The notes: generated from the sequence alone by a model not told the origin. A stretch of 64,000 nucleotides of DNA from Bacteroidales bacterium (GCA_017446775.1 JAFSQE010000007.1:41448-105447), one strand, 5' to 3'. Counted from the first letter of the stretch, positions 19,626-31,378 are shown. Numbers and translations are program-made.

Positions 19626-21086
19626 CTATAGTGAATTGAATACTTCTGAAATGACCTCCTTGTCGTCGAAATGATGTTTCTGCGTACCGATAATCTGGTA
19701 ATCTTCGTGCCCCTTGCCGGCCACCAGGATCACAGATCCCCTGGGTGCGAACAGGATGGCGCTGCGGATAGCCTCGGCCCGGTCTGTGATGAATACCGAT
19801 TTGGCACGGGATGCCGCATCCAGTCCAGCGCGGATGTCTTCGATAATGGCTTCCGGTTGCTCTGTGCGGGGGTTGTCGGAGGTTACCACCACACGGTCGG
19901 CATATTTTGCCGCAATCTGTCCCATCTCGGGGCGCTTGGTGCGGTCGCGGTCGCCTCCGCATCCGAACACGCATATCAGGTATTCGCCCCTGGCCGCCTC
20001 CTTGAGGGTCTTGAGCACATTCTCCAGCGCATCTGGGGTGTGGGCGTAATCCACCACGGCGGTTATGTTATTACCGCCCTTGATATATTCCAGCCTCCCG
20101 TCCACGGCCTTCATGCCGCTTATAAGGGTAAGCGTCTGCTGTTTGTCGGCACCCAAAAGTATTGCGGTGGCATACACCGCCAGCAGGTTATATGCGTTAT
20201 GGGCTCCGATAAAGCGGGTCCAGACCGGCACGCCGTCTATGGTGAGCTGCATTCCGTCCATGGTCTCTTCCATAAGCCGGCAGCGGAAATCGGCCATCTT
20301 GCGGCATGAGTAGCGGTAGATGTGTGCCTTGCAGTTCTGCACCATCACCTCGCCGTTGGCGTCGTCGATGTTGACCAGCGCGAAAGCCTCTTTGGGAAGG
20401 CCGTCGAAGAAGGCCTTCTTGCAGTCGCGGTAGTTGCTGAATGTCTTGTGGTAGTCCAGATGGTCGTGTGTCAGGTTAGAGAAGATGCCGCCGCGGAACG
20501 TAAGTGCAGCGATGCGGTCCTGGCTCACGGCGTGTGAGCTGACCTCCATGAAGCAATAGGCGCACCCGGCGTCGGCCATCTGTGCCAGCAGTGCGTTCAG
20601 CTCCAGCGGGTCGGGGGTGGTGTGGTCGGTGTGATAGCGCTTTGCACCGATATAGTTGGCTATGGTGGATATCAGGCCGCATTCGTAACCGAGCGCGGTG
20701 AAAAGCCGGTAGAGCAGGGTGGCGGTGGTGGTTTTGCCGTTGGTGCCGGTAACTCCCACCAGGGCCAGCTTGGATGACGGATTGTCGTAGAAATTGGCTG
20801 CCAGGGTGGCCAGCGCACGGCGGCTGGAGGCGACCCTAAGGTAAACCACGCGGTCCGCATCCACCATCTCGAAGGCCTCAGGCTTCTGGTATACGATTGC
20901 CGTGGCACCGTTCTCTATGGCTTTTGATATGAATCTGTGACCGTCCACCGCATTGCCTTCTACCGCTACGAACAGGCTGCCGGGGGTGCATTTGCGCGAG
21001 TCGGTCTGTATGCCGGCTATCTCAACTGCACGTCTGGCAGAAAACTCAAGTATGTCGAGTCCGGAAATGAGTCTGTCGAGTGTCAT
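19626..21086 (-). CDS. murE: UDP-N-acetylmuramoyl-L-alanyl-D-glutamate--2,6-diaminopimelate ligase
   Basis: A 486-residue Mur ligase adding the third stem-peptide residue. The ATP site GVTGTNGKTTTATLL is near residue 110 and NLTHDHLDYH near 210. SDNPRTEQPEAI near 405 contains the DNPR motif that specifies meso-diaminopimelate. The start ATG overlaps the ftsI stop as ATGA. An upstream in-frame extension inside ftsI is ignored. Confidence 0.96.
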   Translation of the reverse strand: MTLDRLISGLDILEFSARRAVEIAGIQTDSRKCTPGSLFVAVEGNAVDGHRFISKAIENGATAIVYQKPEAFEMVDADRVVYLRVASSRRALATLAANFYDNPSSKLALVGVTGTNGKTTTATLLYRLFTALGYECGLISTIANYIGAKRYHTDHTTPDPLELNALLAQMADAGCAYCFMEVSSHAVSQDRIAALTFRGGIFSNLTHDHLDYHKTFSNYRDCKKAFFDGLPKEAFALVNIDDANGEVMVQNCKAHIYRYSCRKMADFRCRLMEETMDGMQLTIDGVPVWTRFIGAHNAYNLLAVYATAILLGADKQQTLTLISGMKAVDGRLEYIKGGNNITAVVDYAHTPDALENVLKTLKEAARGEYLICVFGCGGDRDRTKRPEMGQIAAKYADRVVVTSDNPRTEQPEAIIEDIRAGLDAASRAKSVFITDRAEAIRSAILFAPRGSVILVAGKGHEDYQIIGTQKHHFDDKEVISEVFNSL

Positions 21087-23101
21087 AGCTTCTCTGCAAG
21101 TGAAAGGTTTACACAATCTGTGTCAATATTTATAATCGTACCTGCCCTGGGGCTTTGCTCCACAATCTTGCCGCGCCCCTTGGCTGCTACTTTATATCCC
21201 TGTGATTCAAGTATATACATGGCATCGCGAAGTCCCATCCCAACGACGTTGGGGACCCCGTGTATGGTGTCGTTCTGGCTGCTGTGCCGCTCCTGGGCTA
21301 TCTGAGGCATTGCGCCAGAAGATAGGATGGGCGAGTTCCAGCCGGGCGACGAAGCGTAGATATTGTCTATGATTTCGCACGCGACCGGGCCGCCCCATGT
21401 ACCTCCGTAGAAGTTTTTGGCGGCCAGTCTGGAGTACACAACCACTATTATGGAGTACTTGGGGTTCTCGTAGGGGAAGAATCCCACAAAAGAACCCTGG
21501 TGTTTCTTGCGCCCGGAAGCGTCTACATACCCTCCCTGCGGCAGTGAGATACGGGCGGTGCCGGTTTTGCCTGCCACGTTTACCTTGCAGTTGGCAAATG
21601 CCCGGCGGGCGGTGCCGTTCTCTCCGATAACCACCCCCCGCAACGCCTCTCTGGCCTTGGCGGCGGTCTCTTTCGAGCAGACTCGGCCGATGGTCTCTAT
21701 CGGGTAGGTATATTCCACCTCCCCGCCTCGCTGCAGATTCACAAACAGGTGCGGTTTTACCATCACGCCGTCGTTAGCTATCGCATTGTAGAAGTTAAGG
21801 ATATGGAGCGGAGTGAGCTCTACGGCGTACCCCATGCCTATCTGCGGCAAATCGGCGGCGCTCCATTTCGGGCTTCCAGGGTCGCTGATGCGGGCCTTGC
21901 CCATTCCGGGCAGGTCAAAGTCGTAGTTATAGCTTATGCGGCGTTCGTTGTTGAGTTTGTCCACAAATTCCTGCGGATTCTTGTCGTATTTCTCACCTGC
22001 GATGCGGCGGAACACGTTGTTGGAGGATATCTCCAGTCCCTTGCGGATGGTTATCGTGCTGTAATTGCGCAGATATGTATCCTCGAAGGGCTTCTTTACC
22101 CTGTAGTAGTGCCAGAACACATCGGCGCTCTGCTGGGTATCCAGGGTGATCTTCTTATCCTCGAGGGCGGTTACCAGGGTCGCCAGCTTGAACACGCTGC
22201 CAGGCTCGCCAAGGCGGCCGATGGCATAGTTGTACTGCTCTGTGAACTTGCCCTTCTCGTCCTTTTCCATATTCACCATTGCCCGGATTTCGCCGGTTGC
22301 GACCTCCATCACAATCACGGTGCCGGCTTCCAGGTCGGGCTCGTTCTCTATCTTGCGCAGCAGCGCCCTCTGGGCGATATCCTGCATGTCGATATCAATC
22401 GATATCTGCACATCCTGTCCGTTAATCGCAGCAATTTCTGCCTTCTCTGCGTCGGGAATCCAGATGCCTTTGTCTATCAGGCGCATGGGGCGTACTCCGG
22501 GGGTCCCGCGGAGCACCGAATCCAGGGCGCCCTCCACACCGATGCGCGGCCTGTCCTCGCTGCTGCGCAGATAGCCCAGCGTACGGTAAGCCAGCTTGTC
22601 GTACGGATATTCGCGGTGGTCTATCTGCTCTATCAGCAACCCGCCGGTGGCCCGGCCCAGGCAGAGCAGGGGATAGGTGCTTATCTGTTTCATCTCGTCG
22701 TAGCCGACATGCTTCTTGAGCAGGCGGGTGTAGCCCTTGCCTGCGGCGCGGCGGCTGCGCAGCAGATTTACATATTCATCGGCACTTCTCTCGCCATAGT
22801 TCTTTGCGAGCGCCTCTGCCAGCGGCCTGACATTGTTGTTGAAGGTGGTGTCGGCAGATACGGTGCAGTCCAGGGCGATGAAGTATTCGGGGGTGGAGAA
22901 GGCCATGTGGCGGCCGTCGGCGGCCAGGATGCTGCCCCGGATGGGCTCTATGACATCGTCGCGGGTGGTTTTCTTGCTGTAAACGCCGGTCTTGATATCA
23001 CTGTTGAAGAACTGCAGGTCCACAATCCTGACGATGGCGGTAACGGCTATCACCAGGAATATCGCGTAGGCGAGTGCGACCTTTATGGCGTTCTGCTTCA
23101 T
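21083..23101 (-). CDS. ftsI: Penicillin-binding protein FtsI (class B) with a PASTA domain
   Basis: A 672-residue septal transpeptidase. One N-terminal membrane segment (about residues 8-28) precedes the dimerisation domain. The transpeptidase motifs are SVFK (S302 nucleophile, K305), SSN in EISSNNVFR near 370, and KTGT in NVAGKTGTA near 510. A single C-terminal PASTA domain (about residues 615-672, starting PNVVGMGLRDAM) may sense lipid II or muropeptides. This SpoVD-like layout is usual in Bacteroidetes. The gene is 1 bp from the small FtsL-like gene. Confidence 0.96.
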   Translation of the reverse strand: MKQNAIKVALAYAIFLVIAVTAIVRIVDLQFFNSDIKTGVYSKKTTRDDVIEPIRGSILAADGRHMAFSTPEYFIALDCTVSADTTFNNNVRPLAEALAKNYGERSADEYVNLLRSRRAAGKGYTRLLKKHVGYDEMKQISTYPLLCLGRATGGLLIEQIDHREYPYDKLAYRTLGYLRSSEDRPRIGVEGALDSVLRGTPGVRPMRLIDKGIWIPDAEKAEIAAINGQDVQISIDIDMQDIAQRALLRKIENEPDLEAGTVIVMEVATGEIRAMVNMEKDEKGKFTEQYNYAIGRLGEPGSVFKLATLVTALEDKKITLDTQQSADVFWHYYRVKKPFEDTYLRNYSTITIRKGLEISSNNVFRRIAGEKYDKNPQEFVDKLNNERRISYNYDFDLPGMGKARISDPGSPKWSAADLPQIGMGYAVELTPLHILNFYNAIANDGVMVKPHLFVNLQRGGEVEYTYPIETIGRVCSKETAAKAREALRGVVIGENGTARRAFANCKVNVAGKTGTARISLPQGGYVDASGRKKHQGSFVGFFPYENPKYSIIVVVYSRLAAKNFYGGTWGGPVACEIIDNIYASSPGWNSPILSSGAMPQIAQERHSSQNDTIHGVPNVVGMGLRDAMYILESQGYKVAAKGRGKIVEQSPRAGTIINIDTDCVNLSLAEKL

Positions 23102-23102
23102 A

Positions 23103-23438
23103 TTACTCTATCACGATGCGTTTGGGCGGATTCGCAGGGGCGTGCAGGGTGGTGTTCCCGCTGCCGACAAGCATCTTCTCTATCCTTGTGCGCTGGTCCA
23201 GTCCCGTGAGCCGCAAATCCTTCTCGTGAAACTCTATCTTAAGTTCTTCAATTATCTTGTCGTTATGGTTTATGAGCGCCATGCGGTCTTCTACCCACAG
23301 TCCCCACATCAATCGCAGACTTATCAGTATAAAACAGAAAAAGATGAACGGCAGCTGCCGGTCAACACCTTTCTTTGTGATAAGTCCACCACCGAAAAAG
23401 CCGGTGAACCATGACATAAGTTTACTCTTCAGGCTCAT
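23103..23438 (-). CDS. ftsL: FtsL-like small division protein
   Basis: A 111-residue bitopic protein: a cytosolic N-terminus of about 30 residues, one membrane helix (about 31-47), then a predicted coiled coil (about 55-90). Sequence identity to enterobacterial FtsL is not visible. The identification rests on size, topology and its canonical position between rsmH and ftsI. The start ATG overlaps the rsmH stop as ATGA. It would act with FtsQ in the divisome. Confidence 0.82.
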   Translation of the reverse strand: MSLKSKLMSWFTGFFGGGLITKKGVDRQLPFIFFCFILISLRLMWGLWVEDRMALINHNDKIIEELKIEFHEKDLRLTGLDQRTRIEKMLVGSGNTTLHAPANPPKRIVIE

Positions 23439-24301
23439 ATCCTTTTTGCCACGCGCAACTTTGCACTGCGGGCGCGCGTGTTACCCGCGATCTCGTCTTC
23501 TTCGGGCACTATTGGCTTTGATGTCACCTTCTTCATCAGCCCGGCGGCAAAAGCGTCGCGCAGGGCGTTTTTTACAATCCGGTCTTCCAGCGAGTGATAG
23601 GTTATCACCGCCAGGATCCCGCCTTCGCGAAGCGATTTTATCGCCATCGGCACAAACCGCTCCAGCGCCTTCATCTCGTCGTTCACCTCTATGCGCAGCG
23701 CCTGGTAAACCTTTGCCAGATATTTGTGCTGCGCTGCCTGGGGCGTGGCTCTCTCCAGGGCGGCGTTCAGCGCCGACGTGGTCTCTATCATCCCCTCTGC
23801 CCGCTTCTCGCAAACCAGGCGGGCCGCAAAGCGGCTGTTGCTCAGCTCTCCGTATTCGCGGAAGATGCGCTCCAGCGCCTCTTCTGTATATGTATTTATT
23901 ATATCTGCCGCACTCTTTCCCGATCCGGCGTTCATCCGCATATCCAGCGCACTGTCAAAGCGGAAAGAGAAGCCCCGCTCTGCAGTATCGAACTGGTGCG
24001 ACGACACGCCAAGGTCGGCCAGGATTCCGTCCGCCGCTTCAAATCCGTTGTACAGAAGCCAGTTATGTACAAAGCGGAAGTTGGAGTGCACCAATATCAG
24101 CCGTCCGTCGGCCGGGGCATTGGCAAGCGCGTCGCTGTCCTGATCCATTGCGATAAGGCGTCCGCAGGCCGACATCTTTTCAAGTATCGCCCTGCTGTGG
24201 CCGCCGCCGCCGAATGTGGCATCTACATAAACGCCGTCTGGCTTTATCGAGAGAGCCGATACACTCTCCTTCAAAAGAACAGGTGTATGATATTCAGACA
24301 T
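23435..24301 (-). CDS. rsmH: 16S rRNA (cytosine(1402)-N(4))-methyltransferase
   Basis: A 288-residue RsmH (MraW) enzyme methylating N4 of C1402 in the ribosomal P-site. HTPVLLKESVSAL is at residues 5-17, the SAM motif VDATFGGGGHSRAIL near 28 and LADLGVSSHQFD near 95. The C-terminal VITYHSLEDRIVKN near 237 completes the family signature. It is the second gene of the dcw operon, 15 bp after mraZ. Confidence 0.96.
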   Translation of the reverse strand: MSEYHTPVLLKESVSALSIKPDGVYVDATFGGGGHSRAILEKMSACGRLIAMDQDSDALANAPADGRLILVHSNFRFVHNWLLYNGFEAADGILADLGVSSHQFDTAERGFSFRFDSALDMRMNAGSGKSAADIINTYTEEALERIFREYGELSNSRFAARLVCEKRAEGMIETTSALNAALERATPQAAQHKYLAKVYQALRIEVNDEMKALERFVPMAIKSLREGGILAVITYHSLEDRIVKNALRDAFAAGLMKKVTSKPIVPEEDEIAGNTRARSAKLRVAKRI

Positions 24302-24316
24302 AACCGATACCTCCTG

Positions 24317-24763
24317 TTATCCAAGCGTCTTTTCTGCAAGTGCTACATATTCTTCATCGGATAATGTGGTGCTTTCGAGGCTATCCTTTGCCCATATCTC
24401 TATCTTGAAATCACGTCCGCAGAAGACAGCTTCCTTATCGATGCCTACCGATTCCAGAAGCGCCTTGGGGATGGATATCCTGCCGAGTTTTTCGTCGGGG
24501 ACAACAAAGGTGCGGTTGCTGGTATATGCACGCCAGAAACGTTCGTCGTCCCTGTTGAAAAGGTTAAGCCTCGATCGAACTGCCTCGGATTCTTTTTCCC
24601 ACGATTCGTACGTGTACATCTCGAGGCAGTTGACGAACAAGGTCTTTTTAACGACGAATCCCTGCTTGATCTGCTCGCCGCAGACAGCCTTGAAGGCAGA
24701 GGGGAAAACCAGTCTCCCCTTGTCGTCTACCTTCGCCTTGTATTCGCCGATAAAATTGGTCAT
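24317..24763 (-). CDS. mraZ: Transcriptional regulator MraZ
   Basis: A 148-residue protein with two MraZ/SpoVT-AbrB-like repeats (about residues 1-55 and 80-125). The first begins FIGEYKAKVDDKGRLVFPS and the second has RISIPKALLESVGI. In other bacteria MraZ binds direct repeats upstream of itself and represses the dcw operon. Here it heads the minus-strand cluster that runs uninterrupted to ftsZ and rpiB. Such repeats were looked for upstream but not clearly seen. Confidence 0.94.
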   Translation of the reverse strand: MTNFIGEYKAKVDDKGRLVFPSAFKAVCGEQIKQGFVVKKTLFVNCLEMYTYESWEKESEAVRSRLNLFNRDDERFWRAYTSNRTFVVPDEKLGRISIPKALLESVGIDKEAVFCGRDFKIEIWAKDSLESTTLSDEEYVALAEKTLG

Positions 24764-24786
24764 ATAAATAGAGTGATGTGTGGAGA

Positions 24787-24794
24787 CAAAGGTA
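24787..24794 (-). promoter_or_regulatory. Promoter (-7 box) of the dcw operon
   Basis: TACCTTTG on the minus strand matches TAnnTTTG and ends 23 bp before the mraZ start. The 123-bp mraZ/M23 intergenic region is very AT-rich. A matching -33 TTTG at the usual 19-bp spacing was not found. Confidence 0.55.
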
Positions 24795-24857
24795 TAAATA
24801 CTTTTTTCAATTTTTTACATTTTTTTACAAAAATTTCCAAAAAATTACACATATCGT

Positions 24858-24865
24858 TACATTTG
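24858..24865 (+). promoter_or_regulatory. Promoter (-7 box) of the M23 peptidase gene
   Basis: TACATTTG matches TAnnTTTG and ends 21 bp before the ATG at 24887. It is divergent from the mraZ promoter. Confidence 0.5.
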
Positions 24866-24886
24866 TATCGGTAAAGCAGATTCGAT

Positions 24887-26197
24887 ATGATTTTCAGACA
24901 TAACTTTCTGGTTCTTCTGACGGCTGCCTTGACTCTGGCAGCATGTACCGATGGCAGTGGCAAAAACGCCTCTGGAAACGCGTCAGACGCAGCTTTGGGC
25001 CTGACTGACAGTGTGGATATGGCCGCCGGCGGACACATTTATGAGCACGGGATTCCGGTGGATATGTATTCTGTGGAAGACGGTGAAATCGCCCAGGGCG
25101 ATTACTTCTCTGTGATAATGGAGCGGCTGGGGGTTCCGCAGACCAAGGCAAACGAGCTTGTAGAGGCCGGACGGAAGGTGTATGACGTGAAAAACATGCG
25201 CGTAGGCAACCAGTATCACGCGTATTACAGGGCCGATTCAACAGGCGAACAGTCGCTGGCCTATCTGGTGTACGACCGCGACCGCCGCAGCGTGGTAGTC
25301 TTTTCGCTGGAGGGCGAACCCAAGGTGTATATAGAGGAGAAGGATATTACAACAGTGCTGCATTACGACGAGGTAGAGATCAACAGCTCCCTCTGGTACG
25401 ATACGCAGCAGGCAGGCTGTACCCCGCTTCTGGCAATAAAACTGTCTGATATATATGCCTGGAGCATCGACTTCTTCGGACTGCAGAAGGGGGACAGCTT
25501 CAAGGCGGTGTACGAAACGCTGGAGTGCGACTCTTCTGTAATGGATCTCGGCAATGTCTACTACGCCTCGTTTATACATGCCGGCAAAGAGTATCAGGCA
25601 TATTATTTCGACGACGGCAACGCTGGCGGCAACAAATACTGGAACGAGAAGGGCGAAGGTTCGCGCAAGGCGTTTCTGAAGGCGCCCCTGAAATACTCCC
25701 GCATCAGTTCCGGCTTCTCATATGCCCGCCGCCATCCCGTGACGCGCAGGGTCCAGCCCCATACCGGGGTCGATTATGCCGCGCCAACCGGTACGCCGGT
25801 GGTGAGCGTTGGCGACGGAGTGGTGCAGTCGGCCAAGTACGAAGGGGCCGGAGGCAACACCGTCCGCATCCAGCACACACGTCAATATCGCACCGCATAT
25901 CTGCACCTGTCGCGCTTCGCCAAGGGAATCCGTCCGGGAGCACGCGTGAGCCAGGGTCAGGTAATCGGGTATGTGGGTGCCACAGGCCGCTGCACCGGCC
26001 CTCACCTAGACTTCCGTATCTGGGAGAACAACAAGCCGGTGAATCCGCTTAAGATGATATCTCCCCCCGCCGAACCCATCGCTAAGGATAAGATGCCCGC
26101 ATTCGAGCAGGCAAAACAGCGTGCCTACCAAATGCGAGACAGCCTGCAGGTAGTCTCGTACTACCGGCAGGCTGTCCTCGACAAACTGGGGAGATAG
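24887..26197 (+). CDS. M23-family (LytM-type) peptidoglycan metallopeptidase lipoprotein
   Basis: A 436-residue lipoprotein (signal peptide with LAAC, Cys20). A middle region, about residues 50-240, has OapA/LysM-like or Csd3-like character. The C-terminal LytM domain (about 265-385) contains HTGVDYAAPTGTPV, giving the first zinc ligands. The second motif reads GPHLDFRIW, so the usual HLH is HLD; this variant may change or remove endopeptidase activity. The protein probably acts in the periplasm on peptidoglycan cross-links. It is divergent from mraZ, fitting a role in growth or division. Confidence 0.9.
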   Translation: MIFRHNFLVLLTAALTLAACTDGSGKNASGNASDAALGLTDSVDMAAGGHIYEHGIPVDMYSVEDGEIAQGDYFSVIMERLGVPQTKANELVEAGRKVYDVKNMRVGNQYHAYYRADSTGEQSLAYLVYDRDRRSVVVFSLEGEPKVYIEEKDITTVLHYDEVEINSSLWYDTQQAGCTPLLAIKLSDIYAWSIDFFGLQKGDSFKAVYETLECDSSVMDLGNVYYASFIHAGKEYQAYYFDDGNAGGNKYWNEKGEGSRKAFLKAPLKYSRISSGFSYARRHPVTRRVQPHTGVDYAAPTGTPVVSVGDGVVQSAKYEGAGGNTVRIQHTRQYRTAYLHLSRFAKGIRPGARVSQGQVIGYVGATGRCTGPHLDFRIWENNKPVNPLKMISPPAEPIAKDKMPAFEQAKQRAYQMRDSLQVVSYYRQAVLDKLGR

Positions 26198-26198
26198 A

Positions 26199-28334
<2,136 letters not shown>

Positions 28335-28346
28335 AGTGATAATCTT

Positions 28347-30218
28347 TTAGAGCTCCTTGATACCCATTTTAGCCTGATACTCTTTGAGAGTGTCAAGGAC
28401 GTTGCACCTGATATTGATGTAGTTCATAATGCCTTTGGCCTCGAGTTCCGGACGGCACTCGGGGTCGCCGGCCACAACTACCACGGCCTTGTCGCCGATA
28501 GCTTCTGCAATCTGCGGCACTGCCTCGGCATATTCATCGTCTGCAGAGCAGGCTACCACGATATCGGCCTTGGCTTCCAGGGCAGCTTTCACGCCCTCTT
28601 CGATGCTTGAGAAGCGGTTGTTGTCCACCACCTTGAATCCGGCCACTGCAAAGAAGTTGCAGCTGAACTGGGCGCGTGCACGGCACATCGCCAGGTTGCC
28701 GAAGGTGAGCATGAACGCCATGGGCTGTTTGCCGCTGCGGTCGGTGGCAAGGCGGAGCGCCTCGAACGCCTGACTGCCGCGGTAAGCCTCCAGCGGTTCA
28801 GCCTCGGGGGTGCAGCTGCACTCGGGCTTCGCTGCGCCGCGTTTCACTATCTCCGGAGTGATCTCGTCAGAAGCTTTCTCCAGGAAGTTGGGGTACTGGT
28901 TGCTGCCGAGGATGGTCTCGCGGCGGCGGGCGATGTTAAGATCGCGCTTTGCAGAAACCTCCTTGATGGCTTTCTGTACGCTGCCGGCCTTGAAGGCTGC
29001 CACATAGCCGCCCTCTGCCTCAACAGCCTTGAAGATGTCCCACGCCGACTTCATGATAGAAGCGGTGAGGTTCTCGATGTAGTAGCTGCCGCCTGCGGGG
29101 TCCACCACCTTGTCGAAGTGAGCCTCTTCCTTGAGGATGGACTGCACGTTGCGGGCCATACGGTTGGAGAACTCATTGGGCTTGCGGTAAGGATAATCGA
29201 ACGGGAGCACCTCTATCGAGTGAACGCCTGCGATAGCCGCCGACATAGCCTCGGTGGTGTCGCGGAGCATATTCACGTATGAGTCGTATACTGTCATGTT
29301 CCACTCGCTGGTAACGGCGTGGCTCTGGATCTTCTGGCCATCGGGGCACTCGACACCGTATGCCTTTGCGATGTTTGCCCAGAGCACGCGGGCAGCGCGG
29401 AACTTGGCGATTTCAAAGAAATAATTGCCGCTGATGGCAAATGTGAACTTGATGCGGCGTGCAATCTCTGCTGCATCGAGGCCGCGCTCTGTGAGGGCGG
29501 ACATATACTCGCTTGCGACGGCCATACCGTAGCCAAGCTCCTGGCTGATGCTGCTGCCGGCATTGTTGAAGTCGTATGCCTCGACGTTGATTACGCGGAT
29601 ACCCGGATAATCCTTCACAGCCTTCACACAGTTTGCAAGCTTGTCAAACGCATCGTCGCAGATGTGCCCCTTCACGGTAAAGTTGTGCAACGGGCTGAAG
29701 TCGAAAGAGGCACGGACATCCTCTTTTGCAACGCCCTGGGCTGCAGCCACCTTAAGGAAGCTCTCGATAAGCGGGAAGGTCTTGCCGGGGCAGCAGCCGC
29801 AGAAGTTGATTTCCACAGCGCTGATTGCGATACCCTTCAGCAGGGTTGCCATCTCGTCATCGGTGAGGCCCTTTTTGGCGTCTACCCAGAATCCAAGCGA
29901 ATTAACGCCCTTCATCAGGCCGTCCAGAGCAAGCTCGTTGGCCTTCTGGGGACCTTCGCAAAGGCAGTAATCCTGACGGATAAGCCATTCGTTGTCGTTT
30001 TTTGTTCCGCGCACGAACGGGAATTCGCCCGGCTTGGAATCCAGAAACGGAATCTCGGAAAGGTTCTCCGCACGGTAGTACGGACGAACCGAAAAGCCCT
30101 CCTGGGTCTTCCAGACAAGTTTCTTGTCGTAGTCAGCGCCCTTAAGGTCTTTGTTTATCACCTCTTCCCACTGCTCCGTGGTAACCGGGGGGAATTCGGC
30201 AAATAGTTTTTCGGACAT
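28347..30218 (-). CDS. mutA: Methylmalonyl-CoA mutase, small subunit
   Basis: A 623-residue partner of MutB with the same fold. The DxHxxG cobalamin motif is absent from its C-terminal domain, as expected for the non-catalytic subunit of the heterodimer. The N-terminal FPPVTTEQWEEVINKDLKG is typical. An Ala/Glu-rich linker near residue 470 separates the domains. The gene is 18 bp after purE on the same strand. Confidence 0.95.
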   Translation of the reverse strand: MSEKLFAEFPPVTTEQWEEVINKDLKGADYDKKLVWKTQEGFSVRPYYRAENLSEIPFLDSKPGEFPFVRGTKNDNEWLIRQDYCLCEGPQKANELALDGLMKGVNSLGFWVDAKKGLTDDEMATLLKGIAISAVEINFCGCCPGKTFPLIESFLKVAAAQGVAKEDVRASFDFSPLHNFTVKGHICDDAFDKLANCVKAVKDYPGIRVINVEAYDFNNAGSSISQELGYGMAVASEYMSALTERGLDAAEIARRIKFTFAISGNYFFEIAKFRAARVLWANIAKAYGVECPDGQKIQSHAVTSEWNMTVYDSYVNMLRDTTEAMSAAIAGVHSIEVLPFDYPYRKPNEFSNRMARNVQSILKEEAHFDKVVDPAGGSYYIENLTASIMKSAWDIFKAVEAEGGYVAAFKAGSVQKAIKEVSAKRDLNIARRRETILGSNQYPNFLEKASDEITPEIVKRGAAKPECSCTPEAEPLEAYRGSQAFEALRLATDRSGKQPMAFMLTFGNLAMCRARAQFSCNFFAVAGFKVVDNNRFSSIEEGVKAALEAKADIVVACSADDEYAEAVPQIAEAIGDKAVVVVAGDPECRPELEAKGIMNYINIRCNVLDTLKEYQAKMGIKEL

Positions 30219-30236
30219 GATAATGGTAAGATTTTA

Positions 30237-30749
30237 TTAGTTTGTTTTGAACTTGTACTCGATCTTTTTGAGCTCGTCGTTGGCCTTTGATACCTTGGTC
30301 TTAAGCGATTCTTTGAAGCCGGCCAGTTTCGCGGCCAAGGCCGGATCGCCTGTGGCCAGAATCTGCATGGCAAATATGGCAGCGTTCTTTGCGCCGTCAA
30401 GCGCCATCGTGGCAACCGGAATGCCGCTTGGCATCTGCAGTATCGACAGCACAGAATCCCACCCGTCCATAGAATTGGACGATTTTACCGGAATGCCGAT
30501 AACCGGCAGGGTGGTGGAGGCGGCGATGACACCGGGCAGATGGGCTGCTCCGCCGGCGGCGGCAATTATCACCTTCACTCCGCGTGCCGCTGCGCCTTCT
30601 GCCACCTTGGCTACCAGCTGCGGGGTGCGGTGGGCGCTCAGGGCATGGATTTCGAACGGAATCTCCATCTGCTCAAGGAAATCTGCGGCGGGACGTACCA
30701 CCGGCATATCCGAAACGCTGCCCATAATTATGCTGACGACAGGAGTCAT
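30237..30749 (-). CDS. purE: N5-carboxyaminoimidazole ribonucleotide mutase
   Basis: A 170-residue class I PurE of purine synthesis. GSVSDMPVVRPAADFL is at residues 9-24, followed by SAHRTP near 40 and the GGAAHLPGVIAA stretch near 65. LSILQMPSGIPVATMA is near 100. The length is typical. It is divergent from hpt, so purine synthesis and salvage genes share an upstream region. Confidence 0.96.
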   Translation of the reverse strand: MTPVVSIIMGSVSDMPVVRPAADFLEQMEIPFEIHALSAHRTPQLVAKVAEGAAARGVKVIIAAAGGAAHLPGVIAASTTLPVIGIPVKSSNSMDGWDSVLSILQMPSGIPVATMALDGAKNAAIFAMQILATGDPALAAKLAGFKESLKTKVSKANDELKKIEYKFKTN

Positions 30750-30750
30750 T

Positions 30751-30779
30751 TATCTTTGATTTTTAAGATTGCAAAAATA
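30751..30779. promoter_or_regulatory. Divergent promoters of purE and hpt
   Basis: TATTTTTG on the minus strand (30772-30779) lies 22 bp before the purE ATG. TATCTTTG on the plus strand (30751-30758) lies 66 bp before the hpt ATG. Both match TAnnTTTG. The two boxes face each other, so the transcripts would overlap at their 5' ends. Confidence 0.5.
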
Positions 30780-30824
30780 GTCTTAAATTCGCACATTCAC
30801 AAACCCAAATTGACCTCTTGCGAA

Positions 30825-31376
30825 ATGGAATCCATCAGAATCAACGGCAAGGACTTTGTCCCCTATATATCAAACGATAAGATTATCGCAGCCGTAGATA
30901 AAGTAGCCTCTGAACTAAACAACGATTTTTTTGGAAGCGGAGTTACCCCGGTTATACTCTGCGTGCTCAACGGCTCCATTATCTTCTGCGGGCACCTGCT
31001 GCCACGGCTCAAGTTCTCATGCGAGCTTGCCTCCATCCGCCTCTCCTCTTACCAGGGGACGCAGACTACAGGCAACGTACGTGAGGTGATAGGACTGGAC
31101 ATGGATCTTACCGGCCGTACGGTGATTATAGTAGAGGATATCGTGGATACTGGCACGACCATCGCCTCGCTGGTCGGGCAGTTGAAGGAAAAGGGCGCTG
31201 CTGATGTGCGCGTATGCACCTTCTCCCTTAAGACCGATGTGTACAAGCGCGACATCAAGCTCGACTATGTCGGCATAGAGATAGCCAACAAGTTCATCGT
31301 GGGCTGGGGACTGGATTACGACCAGATGGGTCGTCAGCTGGCCGACATCTACATCCTTAAAGATCAACTGGAATAG
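30825..31376 (+). CDS. hpt: Hypoxanthine phosphoribosyltransferase
   Basis: A 183-residue purine-salvage transferase. The PRPP-binding motif VIIVEDIVDTGTT is near residue 100 and the flexible-loop region SSYQGTQTTG near 73. VGWGLDYDQMGR near 160 completes the family pattern. The start is placed at ATGGAATCC. Extending the frame upstream would run antisense into purE. It is 2 bp before adk, so the two nucleotide genes form an operon. Confidence 0.95.
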   Translation: MESIRINGKDFVPYISNDKIIAAVDKVASELNNDFFGSGVTPVILCVLNGSIIFCGHLLPRLKFSCELASIRLSSYQGTQTTGNVREVIGLDMDLTGRTVIIVEDIVDTGTTIASLVGQLKEKGAADVRVCTFSLKTDVYKRDIKLDYVGIEIANKFIVGWGLDYDQMGRQLADIYILKDQLE

Positions 31377-31378
31377 CC

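Noticed and set aside
21749..23209. Plus-strand frame of 486 codons
   Set aside because: It is antisense to ftsI, which carries all penicillin-binding motifs.
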